From Coriaria nepalensis (taxonomy: Eukaryota > Streptophyta > Magnoliopsida > Cucurbitales > Coriariaceae): a stretch of DNA of 64,000 bases. Within the stretch, counting starts at the first letter, position 1; the number at the start of each line of letters is the position of its first letter. The stretch lies in assembly GCA_027186245.1 (NCBI GenBank), contig CP114481.1:55002569-55066568 (forward strand). The letters run 5' to 3'. A program made the position numbers and the translations under genes. This document shows, piece by piece, positions 35,789-48,744 of the stretch. The notes beneath the pieces are model-generated. The model searched no databases, was not told the origin of the DNA, and saw nothing but the letters and a program-made list of their open reading frames with translations.

Positions 35789-38443
35789 GTTATTGCGAGT
35801 TTTTCAGGTGATGAATGCTAATTCCGATCCTCCCATAACGATTTAATTTATTCACCAAGTGATGCGGTTTCAAGGGAAAGAAGAAAAAATCATTACTAAA
35901 ATCTGAATTGCGCTAAATCAATAATACGATTCTTATCTGTAGGATACACTCGAAATTTGGGAGGTTATGATTAGGAGGGACTATATTGACTGGCCTTGCT
36001 GTTTCGAGAGTTTCCGCTCTTTAGTTAGGATCGACCCGCTTTTCATTTTGATTATTTATTGAACAACTGTAAAGAGATTTGGAGTATGCTTTTATGTTTT
36101 TATTACTTGTTAACTGTCTGCATATGTGCCTTTCACTGACTTATGCCAGATTTACATCTAATTTGGCTGAATTTAAACTCTTAATTTTCTGCCCACGGTT
36201 ACTTTTTGCTTGAGGTATCTATTGAAGAAAATTGTTGGTGCTGATTCATTTATGAAGCAACATGGTTTGTTTTGATCTTTTCTACAGTGTTTTGATCTTA
36301 GTGTTAGTATGGTTATTTTTGTTAGACATCCATTCTCTTACATATGGCTCTCTGGCTTGCACTTTAAAATAATAATAATAATAATTCCTTATTTTTTTTA
36401 AATCCTTCAATTACTCTATTGTTTGGGCCGTGATTGTGTTAAAAGAGAACATATTGTAATTATTTACTAATTGATTGTATAGTGACAGAAAAACGGCAAG
36501 AGATGAGTTCATAGTTTGTGGTCATTTTCTTAGCTTCTTTGTCGTCGTGAGAAATAATACACTAATTGTGATTTCTGTTCTTGCTTAGCGTGGTGAATAA
36601 TGAGAAATATGTATGGCTGCTAACAATTTGCTGCTTGAAACCTTGTCAGTTTTCTTAAATCGTGTTGGTGATGTATTTTTTTCTGTTTGCCGTTTAAAAT
36701 TGTTTCAACGGGATTCAAAGAATGCTAAAGATTGTATTGAATTCAGCTTTCTGTTTTAGACTTCTTTGACTAATTTAGTTCTGAGTTATGGGCTTGAGCA
36801 TGAGCTTTGTTGCCTCTTTCCAAGCCTCTGTTCTGCGATCTCTTGTCTGTACTTTGTAGTTAAAGAGTTTAAATGTCTTCTGAGTGCATGCATCGGTTGT
36901 TTCTGGGCCTGTCAAGTCCATTGGGCTTTCAGACTCCTTGAAGGGAAGCCCGATCTAAGACGTTGTAGACAATATAGACTGCGCCTTGAGAGAATGAGAA
37001 GATTCTTTTTTTTTGTTTTTTTTTTAACGAACTTTAAACTGACTGAGATGAATCTAAGTCTTTGTATAAATAAATATATTCTCAGTACGAGTTTAAAAAG
37101 TGGCAGCTTCTTCATTCTTCAAGTATGAGAAGCTATTCATTTTGATTATTTTTCTTAAAAAGTAAAAAAAAAAAAAAAAAAAAAAAACTTGCGTGGGGCC
37201 CAATAACAAGTTTCCATATATTCATGGAGGGTATTTCTGTCAAAACATGTCCTACAGGGCACCCCACATGTTTTTCTCACAAAAGCATCAACTTCGTCGC
37301 TGTAGTTGGTACTTCTTAATCAACTAAAAGTGATTGACCAGTGATGCCATAGTCAATAAGTCAACGATTCCAAAGTCACTAACTTTCATTACTTTCACAC
37401 GACACTATCAAAATAATTTTATTCAAGAAAAAAACAAAGAAAAGAAAATCACGGATTTGGTGACCGCTGTGACCAGGCAAGTAGACGATAATGAATGTTA
37501 GCGTGATTTTGGACATCCTTTTTTTAATATATACTATTATTTTTTTCATTTTTTAATAATAATAATAATAATATATTTATTAATTTGTGTATTTTATAAT
37601 AATTTATTATTTGTGAATGTGCTATTCAGAGAGAGTTGACCACCAAGTTGGATATTGTACCAAGTAATAATAAATGGAGTTTGAATGTGAAAATGGGTAG
37701 CAGGAGGTGCAGCACCGCCTGCTTAGCCATAGGGGGACCATGGCCTCATGGGTGGTCCGTGTATTCATTTTTTCTTTTCTTATTTTTTTGTCCATTATGG
37801 GCACACCTCCAACATCTTATCTAATTCGTTAGATTTTGACGATGTGGTCATCTTTATCAAAATTGTTTTGTTTTTTTGTTTTTTTTATGTTAAAACTATC
37901 AAAATCAGAGTTTCTTTTATTTTTCCGAAGATTATTAATATAATGTAATTATGATTATATAGTTGTCATTATCTTTGTCCATATCAATCTAATTCGCACG
38001 CCTCTTAAGATATTTTGTCTAGTAGCGGATATTATATGCTCCACGTCAGTCACCTTATTAAAAAAAAAAAAATTGAAATTAAAAAATAATGTCACTAATT
38101 ATAATGTTATATAGAATTTAATATATAATATAGAAAATGAATCAAATTGATTTTGATATGAAATTTATTATAATCCAACCTAACTCTTGTTTCTACTTCC
38201 CTTTTATAACTCAATAGTCCTAATTTTAGTCTAATTACACACTCGAACTGTTATTGCAAGTAATCTAAACTTAGTATTCGTTTTTTAAACGCTAATCAGT
38301 GATCACACAATCTTTCCTATATATTATCTCCCTCTCTACTAACAAACTCAGTTTTCATAACCACTCCTCATTAAAAGCAAAGAGCAAGCAGGCCGGAGAA
38401 GAAGAACAGCAGCGTGTGAAGGAGTTTCTGCATTGAGAAATCC
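35789..38443. other. Intergenic region between the RRM and OPT genes
   Basis: The left part holds the RRM gene's 3' UTR. The rest is AT-rich with A- and T-runs (for example near 37168). A 120-codon frame at 36766-37128 has no recognisable domain and atypical composition, so I do not call it. Confidence 0.5.
38318..38326 (+). promoter_or_regulatory. Probable TATA box of the OPT gene
   Basis: CTATATATTATC followed by a CT-rich stretch lies about 120 bp before the OPT start codon, a usual distance for a plant TATA box plus leader. The transcription start would be near 38350. Confidence 0.5.
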
Positions 38444-41262
38444 ATGGGGGAAGCTCTGAACATTGAAAATTTGGTGGTGGAGGAGGTGAATGAGGATTGC
38501 CCTGTCAAAGAGGTGGACATCACAGTGCCTAAGACTGATGATCCAACTTTACCAAGCCTCACTTTCAGAATGTGGGTTCTTGGAATTGCAGCTTGTGTGA
38601 TTCTCTCCTTTGTGAACCAGTTCTTCTGGTACAGGACGAATCCTTTGTCGGTTTCTTCGATTTCTGCTCAGATTGCTGTTGTGCCATTGGGACATCTAAT
38701 GGCCAGGGTTCTTCCGACCCGGCTCTTTCTGCAGGGGACTCGATTTGAGTTTACTATGAATCCCGGCCAGTTTAATGTCAAGGAACATGTTTTGATTACG
38801 ATTTTCGCGAATTCGGGTGCTGGGACGGTTTATGCTACTCATATTTTATCTGCTGTTAAGCTTCTGTACAAGAGGAAGCTCACCTTCTTCCCTTCTTTTC
38901 TTGTCATGATTACCACTCAGGTTCTTTTCTATCTTTTTTCTTTTTCTTTTTTCTTATTGTGGTTTGGATGGTTTCAAGTTGAATCTTTATGTTTACATTT
39001 AAATTGAAGTTTTTGTTACACTGAATTATATAGTTTTATTGAATTCTGTGTGTTATATGTAGCTTTTGGGTTTTGGCTGGGCCGGGATTTTCCGGAAATA
39101 TTTGGTTGAACCAGGGGAAATGTGGTGGCCTTCTAATTTGGTTCAAGTCTCACTCTTTAGGTAAATTGTTTCTATTTATTATAATATTTAATCTACTTCA
39201 TTTTGTTGTGATTCTGCGACAACGATTAAGTTCCTGGATCAAAATTTTATGAACAATATTTCAGGGCTCTACATGAGAAGGAAAAGAGACAGAAAGGAGG
39301 AACAACTAGAACCCAGTTCTTCCTCATAGCCATGATTTGCAGCTTTGCTTACTACATCTTACCCGGCTATATTTTTTCCATGTTAACAAGTTTCTCTTGG
39401 GTCTGTTGGCTCGCTCCAAACTCGGTTCTGGTACATCAATTGGGCTCTGGCATGAAAGGGCTTGGACTTGGTTCATTCGGGATTGATTGGTCCACCATTT
39501 CATCATACCTCGGAAGCCCACTTGCTAGCCCATGGTTTGCCACAGCCAATATCGCCGTTGGTTTCTTTCTCGTCATGTATGTTATGACACCTATTAGTTA
39601 CTGGTTTAATGTCTACAATGCCAAGCGGTTCCCTATATTCTCTAGCCAGCTTTTCCAATCAAATGGTTCACGTTATGACATCTTGAGCATCATCAATTCC
39701 GATTTCCATCTTGATCACCAAGCTTATGCAAAGACCGGGCCCGTAAATCTAAGTACCTTCTTTGCAATGACATATGGTCTTGGATTTGCTACGCTTTCTG
39801 CTACAGTTGTCCATGTGATACTCTTCAATGGACGGTAAGTTGCTCTTCTCAAAACAGCATATATTATGAGAACACATGTTTTTAGACATCAAACTCATTT
39901 GAGGTTTATGTTTTATTTTTTATTTTTTTTTAGTGATTTGTGGAATCAGAGCAAAAGGGCATTTGGAGGGAAAAAAAGAATAGATATACATACAAAGCTA
40001 ATGAAGAAGTACAAACAAGTGCCAGCATGGTGGTTTATAGTCATCCTTGTACTGAACATTGCTCTCACAATTTTCGCTTGTGTGCATTATAAGGAATCAC
40101 TTCAATTGCCTTGGTGGGGTGTTTTGTTAGCATGTGCCATCGCCTTTTTCTTTACTCTCCCAATCGGAATCATTGCAGCAACTACAAACCAGGTAAAAAC
40201 TAAATATCAAACTCTATTAAATAAGAATTTATATATTTGTATGCTGAATTTTGATTGACATGTTGTAATTTTAATAACGTCACGCTAATGAACAGGCACC
40301 GGGCTTGAACATCATAACTGAATATATCATTGGATATATGTACCCAGAATACCCGGTTGCTAACATGTGCTTCAAGGTTTACGGGTATATCAGCATGACA
40401 CAAGCTTTAACTTTTGTTGGAGACTTCAAGCTTGGCCATTATATGAAGATTCCGCCCAGATCAATGTTTATTGCTCAGGTAAGGTTCTAGTCATATGGAT
40501 CCTAAAATTCAGTGTGAGTCCACATAATTCGATTAAAGTAAAGTTGCGGATCATAGAATCTCATCCAAATTCCAGTTTACTTAAAATCTCATTTTCAAGC
40601 CATTTAAACTTTTTACCTTACAGTTTATACTTAATTGAATGTATCAGGTGGTTGGAACACTAATATCAGTTTTAGTATACCTAGTAACAGCATGGTGGCT
40701 AATGGGATCCATTCCAAACCTTTGTGACACCGATTTGCTGCCCGACAACAGCCCATGGACCTGCCCGATGGACCGAGTCTTCTTCGATGCATCAGTCATC
40801 TGGGGGCTCGTGGGGCCCCGCAGAATCTTTGGAAACCTCGGTGAATACGGAGCAATCAATTGGTTCTTTGTAGTTGGGGGCATTGCTCCACTCATTGTCT
40901 GGATCTTGCACAAGAGTTTCCCAAGCAAATCATGGATTCGCCTTATCCATATGCCGGTCTTGCTGGGGTCGACATCAATGATGCCTCCGGCTTCTTCCGT
41001 TAACTTCACTAGCTGGCTCATTGTTGCTTTTATTTTCGGGTACATTGTGTTCAGGTATCGGACAGACTGGTGGAAGCGGTCCAATTATGTCCTATCAGGG
41101 GGGCTTGATGCAGGGACCGCTTTTATGACGATATTGATATTTATTACTTTGGGTTCCAAGGATATTGCAATCAACTGGTGGGGAGGTACTGCTGATGGGT
41201 GCAGTTTGGCTGTGTGCCCTACTGCTCCAGGGGTTGCTATTCATGGCTGCCCCGTTTTCTGA
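38444..41262 (+). CDS. Oligopeptide transporter, OPT family (OPT1/OPT5-like)
   Basis: Six coding exons: 38444-38920, 39063-39160, 39265-39834, 39934-40192, 40296-40478 and 40648-41262. They give 733 codons plus stop, the usual length for plant OPTs. Both signature motifs of the peptide-transporting branch are present: NPG ([12 protein letters not shown], about residue 106) and KIPPR (about residue 520). Many hydrophobic segments make about 14-16 membrane helices, and [12 protein letters not shown] with SPWTCP forms the conserved Cys loop near the C-terminal part. Members import small peptides or metal chelates across the plasma membrane by proton symport. The substrate cannot be told from the sequence. 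The gene looks intact. Confidence 0.95.
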
Positions 41263-41954
41263 TAAAAAGTTGGAAATTGCTAGTCTCTTAATGTTTTTTT
41301 TTTTCACTTTCTAGTACCAGATTCTTACCTCTAAATGTGAATAGTGTATTGTTAATGATTTGGTTGTTATCTTAGATTGGAAACTGTAGTTTCAGGAAAA
41401 AGTAAATCATGGTTTGTCTCGAATATGTCTGCATCAGATTAAAGGTTTGAACTGTCTACTCCCGTTTGTTTCAAATCTTTAATCTAATGCTCTGGTTGTG
41501 TTCGGATCCCAGCATTAGATAGTATCAAGGAGATTGTGATGAAACATGGTTCTGATTGATTTAGTGTTAGTTACTTAATTTTCGTATTTTCTTACACTTA
41601 AGTTTGCAAGAGATAGCAACCAATATGACGATATCTATAACTTCGATGTTGTAACTGAGTCATGTAAGAATTTTTCGTTAATATCAAAGATTGCCAAAAA
41701 TAGCTTTTGCTTACAGCACGTGGGTCCTAGGATCCGAGGTGTCAGTGTGTATGACTTGGACACAGTTATCTGAAACTGAAAGGACATTTGAAGGGCAGGG
41801 CAAATACCCATCCGCAAAGATATTAAGAAGAGATTAATCGAAACTTGATCCAGGGAAGAAGAGAAAACTAAACAAGATATATGTATATACATATATAGCT
41901 TGCCTGATCGATCGATCGGTGATGATCAGTAAAAGAAGGTGGAAGTTATTGTGT
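41263..41954. other. OPT 3' UTR and flank up to the microRNA hairpin
   Basis: No coding feature. The right part would be the tail of the minus-strand microRNA transcript. Confidence 0.4.
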
Positions 41955-42075
41955 AGAAGTAAAAGCATACAAGAGTGATATTGGTTTGGCTCCTCTTAGC
42001 TACATATCTCGTCTTAAGAAGATCGGTAAAGAAGATGATGAGCCAGACCAATATCACGCCATGTCTACTCCTTCA
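41955..42075 (-). ncRNA. MIR479: MIR479/MIR171-like microRNA precursor
   Basis: On the minus strand two arms pair almost perfectly. The 5' arm (42058-42037) begins CGTGATATTGGTCTGGCTCA. This is the miR479 sequence type and, as far as I recall, differs by a base or so from the citrus and poplar forms. The 3' arm (41993-41973) reads GGAGCCAAACCAATATCACT and continues one base; it resembles the miR171 variants that end CCAATATCACTC. Pairing runs over about 20 bp with one internal mismatch, a terminal loop of about 43 nt, and weaker pairing below the duplex (GTAGA on both sides). The miR171 family targets GRAS-domain HAM/SCL6 genes. The plus strand also folds, but the TATA box at 42202 and the 5p match favour the minus strand. 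Confidence 0.78.
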
Positions 42076-42194
42076 AATCGTGAGAGCTAGCGGAGCAGTG
42101 TATATGTACATATGTAGTTAGTACGTAGGTTGGTAGTATCGTTTTTAATCCAGTGGTGATAACAAGTATAATGATCAAGTCGTCTCCTCAGTCC

Positions 42195-42202
42195 TATTTA
42201 TA
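42195..42202 (-). promoter_or_regulatory. TATA box for the microRNA gene
   Basis: The minus strand reads CTATAAATAGG, a consensus plant TATA box. It lies in a perfect 7-bp inverted repeat (AGTCCTA...TAGGACT). It predicts a transcription start near 42170, about 95 nt upstream of the hairpin base, as is usual for plant MIR genes. Confidence 0.7.
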
Positions 42203-42292
42203 GGACTAACAATACTCCTGCTATCATATTCGTACCCAGTAAGAAGAATGACAGCGTTCATAGCTCCTATTTAATTAGAACCATGTACGTCC

Positions 42293-42296
<4 letters not shown>

Positions 42297-42323
<27 letters not shown>
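42297..42323. repeat. (AT)n microsatellite
   Basis: About 27 bp of alternating AT, roughly 100 bp upstream of the microRNA TATA box. Confidence 0.9.
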
Positions 42324-42324
<1 letters not shown>

Positions 42325-42883
42325 CTTTATACCCATTACTCGATCGTATACATGAATGTTGATCGGCTGTCTCGATCTAACTGTAGGAATATGACGTAAA
42401 AGAAAGTCATGGAAATCTAAATTTGATTGAGGAAGTAGATATGCATCTCTCTCTCTTCATAATCAACATGTCGAGGAAGTCAACTACATAAAGACGGATG
42501 GATGGCTTCTCAATAATGTCAATCCAAAATGCCTTCTCAATACTGTTTGAGAGAGGGAGGCTGGAGGTGGTTGCAAGAGGAGTTGTCTAACTTCGACCGT
42601 AGTGATCGGTTTATCGACGATGATCAATATAATTAAAAATGATAAATATGAAATAAATTAAAAAATAAAAGTAAATAAAAAGTTAATGTTAGAACTTAAA
42701 TATAAATTATTTATATTTTTTTTTTTTTAGAAACAAAATATTAATTAGAGGGGTTTCTTGACATACTTGCTGTTGTGGCATTCTATGAGTTTTTACTTAC
42801 CAAGATTACTTCCAATTCATGAAGCCATAAGCCAACTTAAGAAGAAATGAAGCGAATATAACCAACCAAGGAACACAAAAAGA
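42324..42883. other. Upstream region of the microRNA gene / left flank of the MIP2 relic
   Basis: AT-rich, no open frame with a known domain. I looked here for exons of the missing N-terminal MIP2 part and saw none. Confidence 0.45.
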
Positions 42884-45800
42884 TTGATATCCTTATTTAT
42901 TTCTCCAAGAGGTGAACACAAAAATATTGTAGCTGTGAGGGAAGAAGATTGGGTTGAATGTGAGAAGATGGTGAACTTTATAAATAGACTGCCTGATAGT
43001 TATGGGATTGGTATCCAGATCAGAACTGAACCCATTATCAAGCAAAGTGTAGGGCTTATCTGGCCATCAACCAATGAACTTGCAATATGGTTCTCAAACA
43101 GAGCAAGAGATATTGACACTTTGAGTGGACAGCTAGACAATTGCCTCTGTTTGATTGACTTTGCTAATCGCAAAGGCATATTTGAGTCTAAGCATTTATA
43201 TGATGACATCTTGTGTTTTCACCAACTTATATATTCTGATGATGTCGACAATAATATTAGTGTCAATCTTGTTGCTTGGGAACAACTATCTCCCTATAAT
43301 AAATTCAAAATGATGTTTAATGGTGTCAAAGAAGACAACGTCGTCCGAAGATTGTGTGATACAGCCATTCCATTTATGCGCAAAAGGCTTCATGGTACAC
43401 CCTTAAGTCCTCAAAATCAGGTGACAGACTCCAATATTTGGGCTGGTGATGACTAAGATGAATCATTTCTAGTTAGATGGATGAAAGAAATAGCCATGCA
43501 GAATAAGTTGGACATGTGTTTAATTGTAATTGAGGAAGGATGCAGTGATATTGAAAGAAATGGGTTCTTTACGAATGAAGTTGAAGCAGTAGAGTGTGCT
43601 CTGCAGTGTATATACTTGTGCACTCTTACAGATAAGTGGAATATAATGACAGGCATTTTATCAAAACTTCCACAAATGCAAGGTGATTTTTGCTTTGTAT
43701 GGGTTCAATTCTCATCATGGTAATGGGATTTTGCCTATAACTTTATATATTCTGCCCGGTATTTGTGTGTGCATCATTGGTCTTTTCAGATGATTATTAT
43801 CAACTCTGAACTTTTAATTCTCCTGCACAGATATTGAACCAGTTGAGGACCTTGACAGGAGGCTCAGGCTGGCAGAAGGCCATGTTGAAGCAGGGAGGCT
43901 TCTGACATTTTAACAGGTTAATTAGTGTCTTGTATGGGTTTTGGCTGGAGTAATCTGGACAACTTGCATCCTTAAATTAGTTCCGTTCTCTCCCCCTACG
44001 GTCCTCCCCACTCCCCCCCCCCCCAAAAAAATTAAATTAATGGAGAGAGACAGAAAAAACATGGGATACTGGAAGTATTTTCTTTTCCTCATCTGGATTT
44101 TGAAATTGATGATATCCTTGCTGTTCGAGAAATAGATAAAAGATGGCTGTTTGTTTATGCATCTCTAATGGTATTTCACATGTATTAACCTGTGAGATTT
44201 GTGCTTAGAATCTAATGGTGGTTGTGGCAGTCAGGTGCCGAAGCCAATAAATTTTTTCCTCGAGGTTCGTTCAGATGAAAAAGGTGTAAAACAAATTCTG
44301 CGCCTTATACTCTCAAAATATATTCGACAACAGCCTGGCCGATCAGATAATGACTGGGCAAACATGTGGCGTGATATGCAGTGCCTAAGGGAGAAAGCAT
44401 TCCCTTTTCTGGACCTGGAGTATATGTTGATTGAATTCTGCAGGGGATTGCTAAAAGCCGGTAGATTTTCTCTTGCAAGGAATTATTTAAGGGGTACAGG
44501 TTCAGTTCCTTTGGCAGCAGCGAAAGCTGAAAATCTTGTTATTCAAGCAGCTAGGGAGTATTTTTTCTCAGCTTCAAGTCTTAGTTGTGCTGAAGTAAGT
44601 ATCTAAATCTGATAGATTTGTGATGTTCTTACCTCCTTTCTGGAGATCCAGAGGATGGCTGATACATATAACTGATAAGATCATTACCTTTAAGATAGAT
44701 TGTGCTAATTTCAAATCCAGATGTCCTGTGATGCCAAAAATGCATCATTTTTGGTGATATCACAGCTAGATGAGAAATTGGATATAGTCACAAAAGGAAT
44801 AATGTTTGTTTGAATAAATGTGGTCTAAGTGGCTAATATCCTCAATTTATAATAGCTTTTTTGAATGGATTACATGGGGCTATTGATGCTTGTAGTGTAA
44901 AATGCATGTCTGAAGTTGCTAGATTTTATATGATAGCTTGACATGACAAAATCAGTAGTCTATAGATTAATTATCAAAAGTGAATTTTCCATTAGCATGC
45001 TAATTATAGTTTATCAGCAGCTCTTTTTGAAGCTCAAAACTTCTATACAAGGTCATTGATTGTCTTCAACCACTTGTTTCAGATATGGAAGGCAAAGGAG
45101 TGTCTGGATTTATTTCCGAGTAGCAGAAATGTTAAAGCAGAGGTTGATATCATTGATGCACCGACGGTTAAACTATCTAGACTTGGGGTGACTCTACTAC
45201 CCATGCAATTTAGGCAAATTAAAGATCCAATGAGAAATTATCAAAATGGCAATCTCAATTAATACTGGAGCTTATTTGCATGTAGATGAACTCATTGAGG
45301 TTGCCAAACTTCTTGGAAGGAATTCTCTTGATGATATATTGACCATTGAGGAGTCTATTGCTAGAGAAGCTGCTGTTGCTGGTGATCTGCAACTGGCGTT
45401 TGATCTCTGCCTTGTTTTATCTAAGAAAGGACATGGTCCGGTTTGGGACTTATGTGCTGCGATAGCAAGGGGTCCTGCCCTTGAAAAAATGGATATAAAT
45501 TCTAGAAAGCAACTACTAGGTTTTGCTTTGAGCCATTGTGATGAAGAATCCATTTCTGAGCTTCTTCATGCATGGAAAGATTTTGATATGCGTCCAGTTC
45601 AATGGGGACGAGTTCTCCCAACTTCCTAGTTCAAAATTCCTCAACTACATTGCGTCCAGTTCACAATAAGAGTGTTGGTTACTCAACAGCTTCTTTTGGA
45701 CTGGTTGAAGGCATAATAGATGAAGATCGAGAAGTTCATTTGGATAAAATAAAACATAAAATATATGCTGTTGCCAAAATCTCGCCCATTGAGAACAAAC

Positions 45801-48636
45801 ACAATTTAGAATCACTTTTGTTAGAAAATGGTAAAATTTTGTCTTTCTCTTCCTTACAACTCCCTTGGTTGGTTGAATTGAGTACGAAAGAAGACGGTGG
45901 TAAGAAATTGTTTCCTGGCATCATTCCTGGAAAGCAATATGTGAGTCTAAAAATACAGGTTATTGTGACTATCTTGTCCTGGTTAGCAAGAAATGGTTTT
46001 ATCCCCACAGATAACTTAATATCCTCTCTGGCAAAATCAGTGGTTGCTCCGCCTGTTACTAAAGGGGAAGACTTACTTGGTTGCGCTTTCCTATTGAATC
46101 TTGTGGATGCTGTTAATGGGGTCGAAGTTATAGAAGAGCAATTGGGAGCTAGGGAAAATTACCGTGAAATTTCCAGCATCATGAATGTAGGAATCTTCGA
46201 AGTACTCTTTGTTACACAATTCTTCAGTAGAGTGTGGAAGTGCTTCTCAGAGGAGAGATATGCTACTGCAAAAGTTCAAAGAAAAGAACACATCATCCAC
46301 CTCTGGTGATTGGTCTTATCAAATCCGTTTAGAAAGCTTTGTTTCTTATTAAAATAAGGATTCCTAATGTTTTCCTTCTCTTTTCTGTTTAATAACTTTT
46401 AGACATATGCCACACCACTTGACAATATTTATTCTATTGTTTCCTTGTTTTCAGAGGACAATGAAAAAGGCAAAGTACAATCCACATTTTGGAGGGGGTG
46501 GAAAATGAAGTTAGAAGAACAAAGGCGTGCTGCAGATTGTTTGAGAACACTGAAGAATATAATTCCTGGGGTCGAAACTGCACGTTTCTTGTCTGGGGAT
46601 TCTATTTATATTCAGAGTGTTGTTCTCTCTCTAATTGAATCCATAAAAATGGAGAAGAAGCGCATTTTGAAGGACATGCTAAAACTAGCTGATACGTATG
46701 GCTTGAGTCGCAGTGAGGTAACATGGCTGGCCGTCTTAGATATCTTAACGCAGGGATATAAGAAAAAGGCCTGCAATGTTTATCCATTTATATAACATTT
46801 TTTTTCCTCTATTTCCTTATAGGTGGTCCTAAGATATCTCAGTTCTATTCTCGTTTCCGACGTGTGGACCAATGATGATATTTCAGTTGAAATTTTAGAA
46901 TTCAGAGGCGAAATGATTGGTTATGCTGCAGAAAGCATTAAATCTATTTCCATAATTGTATATCCAGCAGTTGACGGGTGCAACAAGTTGCGTCTAGCAT
47001 ACATATATGGCATTCTCTCTGACTTCTACTTGCAGCTGGAAGAAACAGGAGAATCACTACAACTAGTAACCCCAGATCAAGCAGTTATATCTAGCTTAGG
47101 TTTAGCCCATTACTATAAGATCATCGAGCAAGAATGTAAACGAGTGTCGTTCATCAAGAGTCTAAACTTTAAAAACATTGCTGAGTTAGGTGGTCTGAAC
47201 ATTCAGTGCTTTAGCAGTGAAGTCTACACACATGTAGGTGAAGAGAATTTGGAAGCTTTGCCAAAAATGGTGGAAACACTTACCAGTATCTATCCTAATC
47301 CTGTTCCAGAAGATCTCATATCCTCACAAGATGTCTATAAATATTATGTTCTTAATTTGTTGATGACTTTGGAGACTTATGTGGGTACTAATTCTAAAAG
47401 TAAAAGCCCTGAAAACCTTCAAGATTTGGTAAGCCAACTTGAGCAGAGCTTTGACCTTTGTAGAATGTATGTCGGACTGTTGGCTCATTCAGATGCACTG
47501 GACATCATGAAGCGGCACCTTACAGTAATCTTACCTCTTCATGCCAGTTATGGGGATCTTCCTGATAATTCGACATGGCAGGAATGTTTCATCACCCTTC
47601 TAAACTTCTGGATTAGAGTGGCTGATGAAAATGATGGAGATAGTTACACGTGAGAGTAAAGGAGAAATTTTACATTTCAGTCCAGAATGTTTACTGAGTT
47701 GTCTCAAGGTATTTCATAGGCTGATAGTAGAAGACAGTGTGTCTCCAAGTCAGGGCTGGAACACCATTATGAACTACGCCAAAAATGGTTTAATTGGGGA
47801 TCCTGCTTTTGAAGCTTTAATTTTCAGCAGGGCTATGATTTTCTCTGGTTGTGGATTCGGAGCTATAATGGACGTATTTTCTGAGGTTGTATCACAGTAT
47901 TCAGCTGATACATCTTCAAAAAGTGACGCATCAATTCAGGATCTTCCTCATCTCCATGTGAAAATTTTGGTGCTCATTCTACAAGATTTGGTCAGTTGCT
48001 CAGATGAGCACCAGAACTTGCATCACTTTTTGATTTCCCTGAGTAAGTTAGAAGGTAGTTTAGAGGATTTGGAGAGGGTCAGGCAGGTAGTTTGGGCAAG
48101 AATGGCCGAATTCTCTGATGATTTGCAGATACCACTCTCTGTCTGAGTTTTTATTACTTGCATTGTCCTCTGGAGTCTTTGCGATCATTGCTTCCAAACC
48201 ATGTTACGGAAGCATTTTCTGTTATCTCTGTTACTTGGTTGGAAAATTCTCTCATCAATTTCAAGAAGTCCAGTTATCAAACCTCACACGAAGAGAAACA
48301 AACATACATGATCAAAACAGTGATAGAGGCTTTTTATACATTTTCAGAAAGGTCACCTTCCCCTGTTTTATAGCAGAGCTCGTTATGGCAGATCAGCAGG
48401 TTCTTGCAGCATTACAAAAATTCATGCACACAAATCCTTCACTGTGCCTTGTCAATATTGCTGATGCTAGTCTTCGCCCATTTTTGGAGAAAGAGCTTCA
48501 TGCCGTACAAAACGATGAATCAAGTCAGGTGGACATGTGTTTAGATGATGATATCTTAAGGAATACGGTTTTGAATTTGAAAGGGAAGTTGGAAAATCTA
48601 ATCCAATCTGTACTATCGCTTCTCTCACGAAGTTAG
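42884..48636 (+). pseudogene. Broken MAG2-interacting protein 2 gene (MIP2, Sec39/NBAS family)
   Basis: A long series of exons matches the middle and C-terminal part of plant MIP2, a subunit of the ER tethering complex (Dsl1/NZ-type) that acts with MAG2 in Golgi-to-ER transport. Clear segments are VREEDWVECEKMV, GRSDNDWANMWRDMQCLREK, AYLHVDELIEVAKLLG, SRKQLLGFALSHCDEESISE, and the C-terminal ASLRPFLEKELHAVQ and LKGKLENLIQSVLSLL. The N-terminal propeller half, about 40% of the usual length of some 2,400 residues, is absent. Lesions are stop codons at 43454-43456 and 43911-43913 (TAA where Tyr is expected), frameshifts near 45230, 45600, 46200 and 47627, and a junction near 48131-48145 where about 300 residues are missing. 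Splice signals between exons remain. It cannot make MIP2; an intact copy must exist elsewhere. Confidence 0.9.
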
Positions 48637-48744
48637 CTTAAGACTCATGTTCCTGTAAAGCATATAAGTGGGATTGTGCCCAGAAAACCAGTTGTACAAA
48701 TGTAACTGTATATTTTCAATGTTTTCGGTTTCTTACATTTTTAC

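Noticed and set aside
36766..37128. 120-codon open frame
   Set aside because: No domain, Phe/Leu/Cys-rich composition and poly-T inside; looks like chance in AT-rich DNA.
41960..42065. microRNA on the plus strand
   Set aside because: The plus strand also folds, but the minus strand has the miR479-like 5p arm and the TATA box at the right distance.
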